A stretch of 64,000 nucleotides of DNA from Shewanella mangrovi (lineage in GTDB: Bacteria > Pseudomonadota > Gammaproteobacteria > Enterobacterales > Shewanellaceae), in assembly GCF_000753795.1 (NCBI RefSeq), contig NZ_JPEO01000016.1, positions 24,870-88,869 on the forward strand, in the 5' to 3' direction. Position 1 is the first letter of the stretch; the number at the start of each line of letters is the position of its first letter. This document shows, piece after piece, positions 1-8,924 of this stretch. The notes below the pieces were generated by a model, which had not been told where the DNA came from, ran no database searches, and saw only the letters and a list, made by a program, of their open reading frames with translations. The position numbers were made by a program, and so were the translations under genes.

Positions 1-36
1 AGCCTAATGCCCAACGTACATTAATGGTTATCTATC

Positions 37-66
37 AAAAAAGCGGCGATAACTCGCCGCTTTTTT
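37..66. terminator. Bidirectional Rho-independent terminator
   Basis: A 7-bp GC-rich stem (43-49 with 54-60, loop TAAC) is flanked by an A run on the left and six T on the right. It can therefore end the minus-strand chemoreceptor gene that stops at 83, and any plus-strand gene entering from the left. Confidence 0.85.
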
Positions 67-82
67 GCATCAACGCTGACGA

Positions 83-1654
83 TTACAACTTACGACAGAT
101 GCTTTGAAGCCAAAATTGCTCTGATAACACACTGCTCTTCACAGCGAGACGACTCACCTGCTCACTGCGTCTTTCGGCGAGTCCGGTTTGCTCGGCACTT
201 TCTACCGCTAAATCGCTTACAGTATGAATTGCTCGATTAATCTCTTCTGCGACGATCAACTGCTGCTGCACTGCCGCCGCATTCGCTTCCGTCATTTCGC
301 CTAAACGATGATTTGAATGTTTAAGCGATTCAAATACCTGATTTGCTTCTTCAGCAAGCTCAACAGATCTTTTGGCATCAGCTTCGCTGGCTTGCATTTT
401 TTGACTCGCATCTTTGGTTGTACTTTGGAAGTTCGCAATAATCTGTTCAATCCGGCCGGTGGACTCACTGGTGCGGCAGGAAAGACTACGCACTTCATCC
501 GCCACCACCGCAAATCCCCGGCCCGCTTCTCCAGCACGCGCAGCTTCAATGGCGGCGTTCAGTGCTAACAAGTTAGTTTGATCAGCAATATTACGGATCA
601 CTTCCAACACTTCACTGATGGCTTTGCTGTCTTGTTGCAAGTCGTCGACCACGGTCGAAAACTCGACAACTCGCTGATTAAGTAAATCGATAGACGACAT
701 TACCTTTCTTAGGCTTTCATGCCCCAAGGATGTCGCCTGCATGCTTGATTGCATTTCCGTCAACGCGAGTTGCAAATTGCCACTGACTTCGTTAAAACTC
801 GCGGTCATTTCTGACATTGCCGTGCCAGCTTGGCCGGTCTGTGCCTGTTGGTTTTCAGCTCTCGTGGTATTTTCACGCAAAGCGTTTAATAGCTCTTCAC
901 TACGGCCTGTAATCGCACTACTGGAGTCAGCCATGCGACCAATAACGCCACCAGTCTCCGCAGACAGATAATTTAACACCAAGCTAAGCTGCCCTAACTC
1001 ATCCTGTCTGCCGGTATAAACTGCACGCGCCAGCGGATCGTCCACAATCTCACGCGTTCCATTTACCAACTTAAAAAATGGCGCCAATAACCACTGACTC
1101 GCCGCCAACCAGAAAAGCGCACTCACAACACCTAACCAAGGTGAGAAAAATGTCGCTGCGAACGTTAACAGCACACAGGCTAAGCCAACAAACTGCAGTG
1201 CCCGGGCAAACCCCAGAACAGGCTTACGCAACTCAGCAGGTTTGCGACCTTGATTGATTTGTTGATAGATTTTACTGGCAGTATCAATCTGCTCTCGTGT
1301 AGCGCTGTGACGAACCGACTGAAACTCATGAATTTCACCATTTTCCATTACTGGACTCGCATAAGCGTTCACCCAATAGTGGTCGCCGTTACGGCTACGG
1401 TTTTTCACAATCCCCATCCATGGTTTGCCGGCCTTTAATCGTTTCCATAGCATTTCAAATGCCAGCGGCGGCATATCTGGATGACGAACAATATTGTGCG
1501 GCTGACCTTTGATTTCGTCTTGACTGAATTCGCTGACGTCACAAAACGCCTTGTTGGCGTATTTGAGGTTGCCGCGAAGATCGGTAGTGGTAAGCAAGAT
1601 GTCCTTATCAGATAGTACTCGCTCCCTTTGAGTTACAGGTTGATTTAAACGCAT
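83..1654 (-). CDS. Aer-like PAS-domain methyl-accepting chemotaxis protein
   Basis: This 523-aa protein is a chemoreceptor that should sense redox or energy state through an N-terminal PAS domain and signal to CheA/CheW. Residues about 15-115 read as a PAS fold of the Aer type, with the typical stretches RHPDMP and [14 protein letters not shown] hydrophobic segment at about 150-195 is the membrane anchor; there is no large periplasmic domain, as in Aer. The C-terminal part carries the conserved signalling hairpin with [19 protein letters not shown] and [12 protein letters not shown]. No CheR-binding pentapeptide is visible at the C-terminus. It is a single gene ending in the terminator at 37-66. 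PAS ligand (FAD or other) cannot be told from sequence by eye. Confidence 0.92.
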   Translation of the reverse strand: MRLNQPVTQRERVLSDKDILLTTTDLRGNLKYANKAFCDVSEFSQDEIKGQPHNIVRHPDMPPLAFEMLWKRLKAGKPWMGIVKNRSRNGDHYWVNAYASPVMENGEIHEFQSVRHSATREQIDTASKIYQQINQGRKPAELRKPVLGFARALQFVGLACVLLTFAATFFSPWLGVVSALFWLAASQWLLAPFFKLVNGTREIVDDPLARAVYTGRQDELGQLSLVLNYLSAETGGVIGRMADSSSAITGRSEELLNALRENTTRAENQQAQTGQAGTAMSEMTASFNEVSGNLQLALTEMQSSMQATSLGHESLRKVMSSIDLLNQRVVEFSTVVDDLQQDSKAISEVLEVIRNIADQTNLLALNAAIEAARAGEAGRGFAVVADEVRSLSCRTSESTGRIEQIIANFQSTTKDASQKMQASEADAKRSVELAEEANQVFESLKHSNHRLGEMTEANAAAVQQQLIVAEEINRAIHTVSDLAVESAEQTGLAERRSEQVSRLAVKSSVLSEQFWLQSICRKL

Positions 1655-2109
1655 GAAAGCTTGCTCTCTGAGTCCAGTTGTTAATGCACGGCCAATCTAG
1701 TCTGACCAGTAAAAAGTTACAAAAGCCGGGTAAGATACGGATAAAACTTAGCTAACTCAAGCCAAACTGCATGGTTTTTTTTCGATTAAGAATTCTACAA
1801 ATTTAGATGGATGAATTTTCCGTTTGCAGGCCTATAGTTGCGGCAAAATTTGCCAATATCGCGTTTTAGAGTTCAGTCATTATTAAGGTCAAATTAAGTC
1901 TTGCGCATAGAGAACGAGCGGATTTGTAACGGTTTTACGCAAGCCCAAGCAGTCATTTGATGACCCATATCGTCCAGTATCATTACCATCAATTACGTCA
2001 ACTGATTCGCGCTCTCCTATTCACCACAATTTATAGCAGGCGCTTAAAGTTGGTCGTCGAGCTGTAACTCTATATAATTGCGCCATTACCTTGTTTTGGG
2101 AGTGTTAGT
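1655..2109. other. 455-bp intergenic region, mostly unassigned
   Basis: It separates the divergent Aer-like receptor and DUF2947 genes. The right end holds a good promoter (listed separately). In the middle, an AAAC-TGCATG-GTTT stem runs into eight T at about 1767-1784, which could be a weak terminator of a small transcript, but the stem is only 4 bp. No convincing open reading frame or tRNA was seen. Confidence 0.5.
2050..2078 (+). promoter_or_regulatory. Sigma-70 promoter of the DUF2947 gene
   Basis: TTGGTC at 2050-2055 and a perfect TATAAT at 2073-2078 are separated by 17 bp. The -10 lies about 31 bp before the TTG start at 2110, which leaves a short leader. Confidence 0.7.
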
Positions 2110-2589
2110 TTGTCGCTTACGTACCAACCATTAGAGCAATACCGCCGCCGTTGGATGTTCAATCACCATGAATTACCCGTCTCTGAAGCGGACGCACTAC
2201 AAATTAAGCCACTGACACAAAAGTCAGCAATGGACCTGTGGAATCGTTTAGTAAGCAACAAAAGTGTCTCACCAGAAGAGTTCGCCAAAGGCGACTGGCC
2301 TACCCGTACAAGCACATGGCATCAATCCGATGAGTGGCAAGCTGCGTGGGACAGCGATGACCAAGCTTTGCCCGAATTGATTGCACAATTTATCGAGTGG
2401 CCAGAAGATGCAAAAGTATTTTTCTGCTATGAAAAATATGACGTTATTGAAACGACTTGGGGATGTTTCAAACGAAATTGGAAGTGTTTTTTATTTAATG
2501 ACAACGAACCGCTCTTTATTAGTAGTCAGCACCGTCAAGCAGTTTGGTTTCATCAAGATGGTAGCTGTGATATCGGCTTACGCGGTTGA
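2110..2589 (+). CDS. DUF2947 family protein
   Basis: This 159-aa soluble protein of unknown function matches what I remember of the DUF2947 family found in Shewanella and Vibrio. It is rich in Trp and acidic residues (for example DSDDQALPELI and ETTWGCFKRNWKCF) and has no signal peptide or membrane segment. Translation most likely begins at TTG 2110, just after GGGAGTG; the next in-frame ATG lies far inside the conserved region. A strong promoter sits directly upstream. The next gene starts 21 bp after the stop, so the two are probably co-transcribed. Confidence 0.75.
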   Translation: MSLTYQPLEQYRRRWMFNHHELPVSEADALQIKPLTQKSAMDLWNRLVSNKSVSPEEFAKGDWPTRTSTWHQSDEWQAAWDSDDQALPELIAQFIEWPEDAKVFFCYEKYDVIETTWGCFKRNWKCFLFNDNEPLFISSQHRQAVWFHQDGSCDIGLRG

Positions 2590-2610
2590 TTAATCACAAC
2601 GAGAACTTAT

Positions 2611-3177
2611 ATGAAAAAAATCATTTTATGTTGCCTCTTCATGTTTTGTAGCCAATCATTTTCAGCCTTGGCTCGAGAAGTTGCTGATACCGATGTTGCT
2701 GAACATCTGCAGCTAGACGGAATGCCAGCACTAGCGCTCAATGGTGCCGGTGTACGTAGCAAATTTTTTATGGATCTTTATGTTGGCAGCCTTTATATCA
2801 GCGATAAGACCTCATCGGTGGAGCAAGTACTCAATGCTCCTTACGCTGCAATCAATCTCACCATTTTATCAGGACTCATCACCTCAGAAAAAATGGAAGA
2901 TGCCATTCGTGAAGGCTTTGATGATGCGACTAAAGGCAATATCCAACCCATCAGCAGTGAAATAGAACAGTTTATTAGCTTGTTTAAGGCCGAAATTAAG
3001 GTCGGTGACCAGTTTTTGTTGGTCTTTGCTAAGGATAAAGGGGTTACGGCCTATAAGAATGGTGCCCTGCAAGCAACTGTCGGTAATGAGCAATTCAGAA
3101 CCGCGTTACTCAAAATTTGGTTGGGTGATAAACCGGCGCAAAAAAGCCTCAAAAAAGCGATGTTAGCCGCAAAATAG
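2611..3177 (+). CDS. Exported chalcone-isomerase-like domain protein
   Basis: This 188-aa protein has a clear signal peptide (about residues 1-21, cleavage near ALA-RE) and then one chalcone-isomerase-like domain of the bacterial periplasmic type (Chalcone_3 family). Visible features are the KFFMDLYVGSLYIS segment and a helical middle with EKMEDAIREGFDDA. Bacterial members generally lack proven isomerase activity, so no reaction is assigned; a fatty-acid-binding or structural role is possible. It starts at ATG 2611 and follows the DUF2947 gene by 21 bp, probably on the same transcript. Confidence 0.8.
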   Translation: MKKIILCCLFMFCSQSFSALAREVADTDVAEHLQLDGMPALALNGAGVRSKFFMDLYVGSLYISDKTSSVEQVLNAPYAAINLTILSGLITSEKMEDAIREGFDDATKGNIQPISSEIEQFISLFKAEIKVGDQFLLVFAKDKGVTAYKNGALQATVGNEQFRTALLKIWLGDKPAQKSLKKAMLAAK

Positions 3178-3430
3178 TTCTACATTGGCGACTCAACTGC
3201 ACCCGAGTTGAGTCGCAGCTTACTTCTCTCCTTGTTTCCTCAAAACGCACTCCTCAATCGAAAATCCTGTTTTAGTTATTTCTCAAGGATTTGAACTAAC
3301 AAAACCTTTTCATCGGTCGATACAGTCTATAATCATCAAACGCAAAACCTGAGTAATGAAGTCTATCTGGGAGGTGGTATTGGGGGCCCAGTGCGACGAA
3401 AACTAATCTACTGATAATAAGAGAAAAGAC

Positions 3431-5440
3431 ATGAACTACCGTAATTGGCCTATCGCCAAGCAGATAGGAACGCTTTCCTTCATTTTAACCATCGTGGTAT
3501 TTGGTGTTATCGGTTCCATATCTTATATTTCCGCTTCTAATGCTCTTAGGGATAAGGCGTTGTCTGCTGTGGAAGCACAGATGATGTCAGTTGAAGATCT
3601 ATTAAAGCTGCAATATGACACGCTGTTGACGCTTGCCAGACGTAATTCAGATGTATTTCGAGGAATGTATCCTGGTCAGTTCTACAAACCAGAAAATAAA
3701 ACAGTAAGAGTAATGGGCAAGGATACGCCCGCCTTAATGCAAGACAATGAGCAAATTAACTCGTCAATCAGTAAAGTTGACCGTTATGCGAAATTAACTG
3801 GTGGTAACGCCACTGTGTTCGTGCGCGACGGTGATGATTTTCTGCGTATTTCAACCTCGCTGAAGAAGGCAGATGGTAGTCGTGCCGTAGGCACTTATCT
3901 TGGGAAACAACACCCAGGCTACAATATGCTGATGAATGGTGAGACCTATGAAGGTTATGCCAAGTTGTTTGGCAAAGACTACATGACCGTCTATCGCCCG
4001 ATGAAAGATCCACAGGGCAATGTCGTCGCAATTCTCTACATTGGCTTTGATATCACCGATTCTTTGCAACAGTTACAGGAATCCGTTAAGCAACTCAAAA
4101 TCGAAGAGTCCGGCTATTACATGGTGGTACGCAAGGCCGACGATGTGTTAATAGCTCATCCATCGTTGAAAATCGGCAGCCCGATTGCGGATGACCAGCT
4201 CAATGGCCTGCCGCTGCGTAAGTTGCTCAGCGATTACGATCAAATGACCTCATTTACCAGCAACAATGGTGTCAAGATGGCCAGTCTTAGTGCGCTCATT
4301 CCCGGATGGGATTGGGTCATTATCGGCCAAGTGAAATACGCTGAGCTAAATGAAGAAAGCTGGTCATTGCTGTTACTCAGCCTACTCATTTCCACCGTTG
4401 GTATTATTGCCATTACCGCGTTGCTATCGCTGGTGCTGGTTAACACAGTAAAACCTCTGCGCCGTTTGCAAACCCATATGGAAGAACTCGGCAAGGGCGA
4501 TCTGAGTGTGGATCTGCCGCAGGTTAATCAAAACAGCCAAAATGAAGTCGATCGCATCAGTTACAGCGCTAGCATGATGACGCAAAACTTACGCAAACTT
4601 ATCCGTTCGTTGCTCGACTCAGTACAAACCATTGAGAGTCAGGCCAGTCAGTCACAAGAAATTGCCCGACTGAACGGCGAAGAAGCTAACGCGCTGATGG
4701 CGCAAACCGACCAAATTGCGACAGCTATCGAAGAGATGTCGACATCTATCCGCGACGTAGCTACGCATGCCAATGAGAGTGCAGACCAAAGCCATCAGGT
4801 TGATGTTGCCTCACAAGAGGGACACATGGCGTTGGTACAGGTCGTGAAGGACCTCGAAACCTTGTCACTGCAATTGACGAAAAGCCATGAGGCCGTTGAA
4901 GGTGTCGCTAAAGAAAGTGAATCGATTAATAAAATCACCGAAGTTATCAATGGCATTGCGGAACAGACCAACTTGTTGGCACTGAACGCAGCGATTGAAG
5001 CTGCTCGCGCGGGTGAACAAGGCCGTGGATTTGCGGTAGTCGCCGACGAAGTTCGAACGCTAGCAAGTCGTACTCAGGCCTCGATTTCTGAAATCAGTCA
5101 AACCATCTTGCAGCTGCAGTCTAAGGTGAAAGATACCGCGTCGCGCATGGATGAAAGCCATCAGTTAGGCATGAAATCTACTGAACAAGGTACTGCCGCA
5201 AATCAGCAGTTAACCGCGATTACCGAGCGTATTGCCGACCTCGCAGTGTCGGTAAGCAGCATTGCCAGCGCCACAGAGCAACAGAGTTCAGTGGCTGCAG
5301 ATGTAACCCGTAATTTGCATGAAATCAGCGAATTGGCGAAGGAGGGTGAGATTCGGGCCAGCAGTACAGTCACTTCCGCTGATGAACTGGCTTCACTGGC
5401 ATCATCACTGAAACGCCAAATCAGCGTCTTTAAGGTGTAG
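3431..5440 (+). CDS. Methyl-accepting chemotaxis protein with periplasmic Cache domain
   Basis: A 669-aa transmembrane chemoreceptor. The first membrane helix spans about residues 12-33. It is followed by a roughly 280-residue periplasmic region that reads as a Cache_3/Cache_2 type sensor (repeated [13 protein letters not shown] and YIGFDIT-like strands). The second helix is at about 312-340, then a HAMP linker and a cytoplasmic signalling domain with [19 protein letters not shown] and [19 protein letters not shown]. Cache receptors typically bind small organic acids or amino acids; the ligand here is unknown. A TATAAT-like -10 at 3328-3333 lies in the 253-bp upstream spacer. The gene is monocistronic and ends at the terminator at 5454-5483. 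Confidence 0.93.
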   Translation: MNYRNWPIAKQIGTLSFILTIVVFGVIGSISYISASNALRDKALSAVEAQMMSVEDLLKLQYDTLLTLARRNSDVFRGMYPGQFYKPENKTVRVMGKDTPALMQDNEQINSSISKVDRYAKLTGGNATVFVRDGDDFLRISTSLKKADGSRAVGTYLGKQHPGYNMLMNGETYEGYAKLFGKDYMTVYRPMKDPQGNVVAILYIGFDITDSLQQLQESVKQLKIEESGYYMVVRKADDVLIAHPSLKIGSPIADDQLNGLPLRKLLSDYDQMTSFTSNNGVKMASLSALIPGWDWVIIGQVKYAELNEESWSLLLLSLLISTVGIIAITALLSLVLVNTVKPLRRLQTHMEELGKGDLSVDLPQVNQNSQNEVDRISYSASMMTQNLRKLIRSLLDSVQTIESQASQSQEIARLNGEEANALMAQTDQIATAIEEMSTSIRDVATHANESADQSHQVDVASQEGHMALVQVVKDLETLSLQLTKSHEAVEGVAKESESINKITEVINGIAEQTNLLALNAAIEAARAGEQGRGFAVVADEVRTLASRTQASISEISQTILQLQSKVKDTASRMDESHQLGMKSTEQGTAANQQLTAITERIADLAVSVSSIASATEQQSSVAADVTRNLHEISELAKEGEIRASSTVTSADELASLASSLKRQISVFKV

Positions 5441-5453
5441 TTCCTGTCACATG

Positions 5454-5483
5454 AAAAAAGGTGCTAGTAATAGCACCTTTTTT
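5454..5483. terminator. Bidirectional Rho-independent terminator
   Basis: A 7-bp stem GGTGCTA/TAGCACC (60-66 and 71-77 of the 5400 block) with loop GTAA is framed by six A and six T. It serves the Cache chemoreceptor on the plus strand and the ybaY-like gene on the minus strand. Confidence 0.85.
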
Positions 5484-5511
5484 ATTGGTAACGCTTAGCT
5501 GATGTCGATAT

Positions 5512-5916
5512 TTAGCGCAGATTTTCAATCGGAACGGCTTTCATCACAACTTCCACAGTGTTCTTACCGTTGTTTATCACCGGATACTTATCATAGGTCT
5601 GGAAAATAACCTTATTCTGATACTGGATTAGCGCCACCACGCCGTAATTGATACTGCTGCTAATGGTGTCAGCGGGCAAAATGAATTTGAATGGCACAGG
5701 AGCACGCGCCACGTTAAAGGTTTTCTGCGCAATAATGACGCCGGGCGTGTCCAAATCAATCACGGCAATAGTGATAGAACAACCTTGAGGCAAGGTCAGT
5801 TTCTCACGATAGCCAGCGGCGCCATTGATCACCACTGGCGGGTCGGGTTCAACCGTGACACAGCCAACCACGCTCAACAACATCAGTGCTGCAAATACAC
5901 CTTTAAGCAATTTCAT
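5512..5916 (-). CDS. ybaY: YbaY/YscW-type lipoprotein
   Basis: A 134-aa predicted outer-membrane or periplasmic lipoprotein with lipobox LSVVGC (Cys19). The mature part contains the YbaY/YscW domain: an immunoglobulin-like strand pattern with ITIAVIDLDTPGVIIAQKTF and the PFKFILPAD core. Its biological role is uncertain in this family. It begins 2 bp after the tesB stop. tesB followed by ybaY is also the order in Escherichia coli, which supports the identification and suggests translation from the tesB transcript. Confidence 0.85.
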   Translation of the reverse strand: MKLLKGVFAALMLLSVVGCVTVEPDPPVVINGAAGYREKLTLPQGCSITIAVIDLDTPGVIIAQKTFNVARAPVPFKFILPADTISSSINYGVVALIQYQNKVIFQTYDKYPVINNGKNTVEVVMKAVPIENLR

Positions 5917-5918
5917 TT

Positions 5919-6797
5919 TCAGTCCTTTTTCGCACTTGGATCCGTCATACGCATCAGGCCTTCCTGTGTTGCTGATGCAATCAACCTTCCTTGTAAATCA
6001 AAAAACTGGCCACGAACATAACCGCGCCCACCACAAGCATTCGGGCTCTCAATCGCATACAGCAACCAATCATTAAGATTCACCGGACGATGGAACCAAA
6101 TTGAATGATCAATCGTCGCCATGCGCATTCCCGGCGTTAAGAATGACACGCCGTGTGGCTGTGCAGCCGTCACTAAGAAATTGAAGTCAGACGCATAAGC
6201 CAACAAGTAATCATGCATATCGTGATCGGCAGGAAGCTTGCCGTTAGCGCGCATCCACACATAGCGATGTGGCTCAGTTTCATTTGGAGCGACAGGGGTA
6301 AGCGGATTAACCAAACGCATTTCGACTGGTGCATCTGCCATAAACTTCTCAAGCATTTTTGGCGGCACTTTATCACGCATGGTCATCGCAAGTTCTTGCT
6401 GGTTCAACAAGCCCTCTGGACCGGGAACATCAGGCATAGCCGATTGATGTTCAAAGCCTTTTTCCTCGACTTGAAAAGAACAGGTCATGTAAAAAATAGG
6501 ACGACCTTTTTGAACAGCTTTAACGCGCCTCGCACTAAAACTGCCGCCGTCGCGAACATTTTCGACGTCATAAATAATGGGCAGTTTCTCATCGCCTGCA
6601 CGTAAGAAATAGGAGTGCAACGAATGCACGTTACGCTCTGCGGGCACCGTTTGTCGCGCTGCACTTAGCGCCTGCCCCATCACTTGGCCACCAAACACAT
6701 GACCAAAACCTAAATCCTGACTTTGGCCGCGATACCAACCTGTCTCAATACGTTCTAATGCCAACAACGACATCAGCTCATCTAGAACATGACTCAT
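5919..6797 (-). CDS. tesB: Acyl-CoA thioesterase II
   Basis: A 292-aa cytoplasmic thioesterase that hydrolyses medium- and long-chain acyl-CoA to free fatty acid and CoA. It has the tandem hot-dog architecture of TesB: the first domain includes GHVFGGQVMGQALSAA and HSLHSYFLRAGD, and the second includes ATIDHSIWFHRP and the C-terminal ASATQEGLMR. Length matches the family (about 286-290 aa). It is the first gene of a two-gene unit with the downstream YbaY lipoprotein. Placement near fatty and branched acyl-CoA catabolic genes may be coincidental. Confidence 0.95.
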   Translation of the reverse strand: MSHVLDELMSLLALERIETGWYRGQSQDLGFGHVFGGQVMGQALSAARQTVPAERNVHSLHSYFLRAGDEKLPIIYDVENVRDGGSFSARRVKAVQKGRPIFYMTCSFQVEEKGFEHQSAMPDVPGPEGLLNQQELAMTMRDKVPPKMLEKFMADAPVEMRLVNPLTPVAPNETEPHRYVWMRANGKLPADHDMHDYLLAYASDFNFLVTAAQPHGVSFLTPGMRMATIDHSIWFHRPVNLNDWLLYAIESPNACGGRGYVRGQFFDLQGRLIASATQEGLMRMTDPSAKKD

Positions 6798-6873
6798 GAA
6801 TCACCCTGTTTTGAAATCCTTCTGCCACAGAGATTACCGCAGACCCATGATTAAATACCAGTCCTAACATGCG

Positions 6874-7758
6874 CTATTTGAGCAATACACCATGTTCTTT
6901 TGATGCGGACTTCGCCCACCTAACAATCTGATCTTCGCCGCTTTTGCTCGCAATCATCGCGCTCGTTTCAAGCAACTTAGGCCAGGCTTTGCTAATGGCT
7001 TCGGCGGTGCAGTCCGCCGCTTGAAAGTAATGCGGTTTAGATTGGGTCATAAACGCACGACTGACACTGCCCGCAGCGGCTAACAGATGTTGCCCAGTAG
7101 GTGCTTCATCGCTGAGAAGATAGGTAGCCGCCGCAACTGGCGTTTCCATAGAAAACATTGGTGCGACTTCTGAAGCGAGATGCTGCGAGGTCATGGGGGT
7201 TAAGGCTTGTGCGCAAAGCGTATTGACGTGAATATTGTATTCGGCGCCTTCCTGGCTCATGCAACTGGCTAGCCCAAGTAAGCCCATTTTAGCGGTAGCA
7301 AAAGCGCATTCAAACTGATCGCCAAACAAAGCGCTGGCGCCGGTTAGTAACACCACTCGGCCGTAGTTTTGCTGTTTCATAAGCGGCCAAAATGCACGGC
7401 TCAACAGAAACGCCCCATCTAGGTCGACATCAATCTGCCGCCGCCAATCCTGTGTCGGCATCTTTTCCAGTTCATTGGGCAGATGAATACCAGCAGACAG
7501 CAATAAGCCATCTACATGAGCGTAAGATTTGAGAATTTCACGGGTAGTTTGTTCGACTTGGGCTTCGTTGGCAACATCACATAGCCAACAACTTACACGT
7601 CCGCCCAACGCTTCCACCGCAGCTTTGATGTTTTGCGTTGAATGGCTATCGATCAGTATCAGCTCAGCACCTCGCTGCGCTAACGCAATAGCAAATGCCC
7701 GCCCTAATCCTGACGCGGCGCCGGTGATGACAATGGTTCTGTTATTAAAGCGCATCAT
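6874..7758 (-). CDS. SDR-fold protein with degenerate catalytic tetrad
   Basis: A 294-aa protein of the short-chain dehydrogenase/reductase fold. The cofactor motif TGAASGLGRA (residues 12-21) and an acidic residue after strand 2 (LIDSHS), which would favour NAD, are intact. The catalytic positions differ from the family: the usual NNAG is LSAG, the structural Asn is Asp (VDLDG, about 112), the Ser position reads Ala (ASALFG, about 143), and the YxxxK motif reads FATAK (Phe153, Lys157). Only the Lys remains. A C-terminal extension of about 60 residues follows the Rossmann core. It may bind nucleotide without classical oxidoreductase activity. It stands alone, 76 bp upstream of tesB on the same strand. 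Confidence 0.8.
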   Translation of the reverse strand: MMRFNNRTIVITGAASGLGRAFAIALAQRGAELILIDSHSTQNIKAAVEALGGRVSCWLCDVANEAQVEQTTREILKSYAHVDGLLLSAGIHLPNELEKMPTQDWRRQIDVDLDGAFLLSRAFWPLMKQQNYGRVVLLTGASALFGDQFECAFATAKMGLLGLASCMSQEGAEYNIHVNTLCAQALTPMTSQHLASEVAPMFSMETPVAAATYLLSDEAPTGQHLLAAAGSVSRAFMTQSKPHYFQAADCTAEAISKAWPKLLETSAMIASKSGEDQIVRWAKSASKEHGVLLK

Positions 7759-7919
7759 AACCGCTCCTATCGGTTAGCTATCGCCTCAATCTGTTGGTTG
7801 TTAACCTCAGATATCCCCTGAGCACTCATTGATTATGGTGCTATTTTGGTGAGTTAACAGCCTCGCAAATGTGCGCTAAATCAAACTCTTTTACATGCAT
7901 TAATCGTGTTGTACTAACT

Positions 7920-7947
7920 TTCACAACAGAAATTGTTATCCTATAAG
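7920..7947 (+). promoter_or_regulatory. Sigma-70 promoter of menA
   Basis: TTCACA at 7920-7925 and TATAAG at 7942-7947 are 16 bp apart and lie about 33 bp before the menA ATG. A small inverted repeat TATCC-TATAA-GGATA overlaps the -10 element. Confidence 0.55.
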
Positions 7948-7980
7948 GATATTACGTTGTGATGAGTAGACTTAGTTAGA

Positions 7981-8856
7981 ATGAACCCTTGGATTCTTGC
8001 CATCAGACCTCGTACGCTGCCAGCCGCAGCTGGGCCGCTGCTTGTAGGCAACTTTTTAGCACTGCCACTGGAAAAGTTTAGTATTTGGGTCGCCGTGGCC
8101 TCAATGGTCTGTGCCCTGCTGTTACAGATTGCCGTTAACTTGGCCAACGATTATTTTGATCATAAAAATGGCATTGATACCGAAGAACGCGTCGGGCCAA
8201 CACGCGTCACCCAAAGCGGCTTACTGGCGCCTACTGCTGTGCGTAATGCAATGACACTATGTTTGCTGTTATCGCTGGCTGTAGGGTCATTTTTGATTTG
8301 GCACGGTGGTTGGCCAATAGCTATTCTTGCCGCAGCTTCTATGCTCGGAGCGTTAGGTTACAGTGGTGGTCCTTACCCGTTGGCATCGCACGGTTTGGGT
8401 GAGCTGGCAGCATTTGTATTCTTTGGCTTAGTCGCTGTTGTCGGCAGTTACTATCTGCAAGCCGGTGAAACCACTACAGCTTCTTGGTTGCTAGGCAGCG
8501 CCGTAGGGTTACTGAACGCTGCAATTATGTTGGTAAACAATACTCGTGACATCTTCACCGACACCAAAGCCGGGAAAAAAACCTTAGCAGTACGCATTGG
8601 TGAAGCCCAAGCTAAAGTGATGTATCAGGCCTTGGTTTATCTGCCATTTGGCTTAATTATCGCGGGCTTCCTATTGGGGCAACTTCCTGGCTTTCCAGTA
8701 TTATTAGCTGGTTTGTCTTTAATCATGGCACGCAAACTGTCGTCTGATTTTTATCAGTATTCAGGAGCATCACTTAATCCACTATTAGGTAAAACCGCCA
8801 AACTAACGATGATGTTTAGTGCGCTGTTCAGTTTTGGATTGGTGTTTGTGGTCTAA
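7981..8856 (+). CDS. menA: 1,4-dihydroxy-2-naphthoate polyprenyltransferase
   Basis: A 291-aa integral membrane prenyltransferase of the UbiA superfamily. It joins a polyprenyl chain to 1,4-dihydroxy-2-naphthoate to give demethylmenaquinone, the quinone used in anaerobic respiration. The first aspartate-rich motif appears as NLANDYFDHKNGID (about residues 54-67) and the second as NNTRDIFTDTKAGKKTLAVR (about 186-205). Eight or so hydrophobic helices fill the rest, and length matches MenA (about 290-305 aa). The ATG at 7981 follows a promoter at 7920-7947 and the gene ends at a strong terminator, so it is monocistronic here, away from other men genes. Confidence 0.95.
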   Translation: MNPWILAIRPRTLPAAAGPLLVGNFLALPLEKFSIWVAVASMVCALLLQIAVNLANDYFDHKNGIDTEERVGPTRVTQSGLLAPTAVRNAMTLCLLLSLAVGSFLIWHGGWPIAILAAASMLGALGYSGGPYPLASHGLGELAAFVFFGLVAVVGSYYLQAGETTTASWLLGSAVGLLNAAIMLVNNTRDIFTDTKAGKKTLAVRIGEAQAKVMYQALVYLPFGLIIAGFLLGQLPGFPVLLAGLSLIMARKLSSDFYQYSGASLNPLLGKTAKLTMMFSALFSFGLVFVV

Positions 8857-8875
8857 CCGCCAAGATTTCCATACT

Positions 8876-8906
8876 AAAAAGGCTTCCACTTGGAAGCCTT
8901 TTTTTT
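8876..8906. terminator. Bidirectional Rho-independent terminator
   Basis: Stem GGCTTCC/GGAAGCC (8881-8887 and 8892-8898) with loop ACTT, A run before and eight T after. It lies between the convergent menA and gnd genes and can serve both. Confidence 0.88.
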
Positions 8907-8924
8907 CACTGTCACTGAATGTGA

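Noticed and set aside
3300..3430. Possible cyclic-di-GMP riboswitch before the Cache chemoreceptor (CGCAAAACC and G-rich stretches)
   Set aside because: The conserved core and the second-helix sequence of the GEMM-I class are not present, and the pairings could not be drawn.
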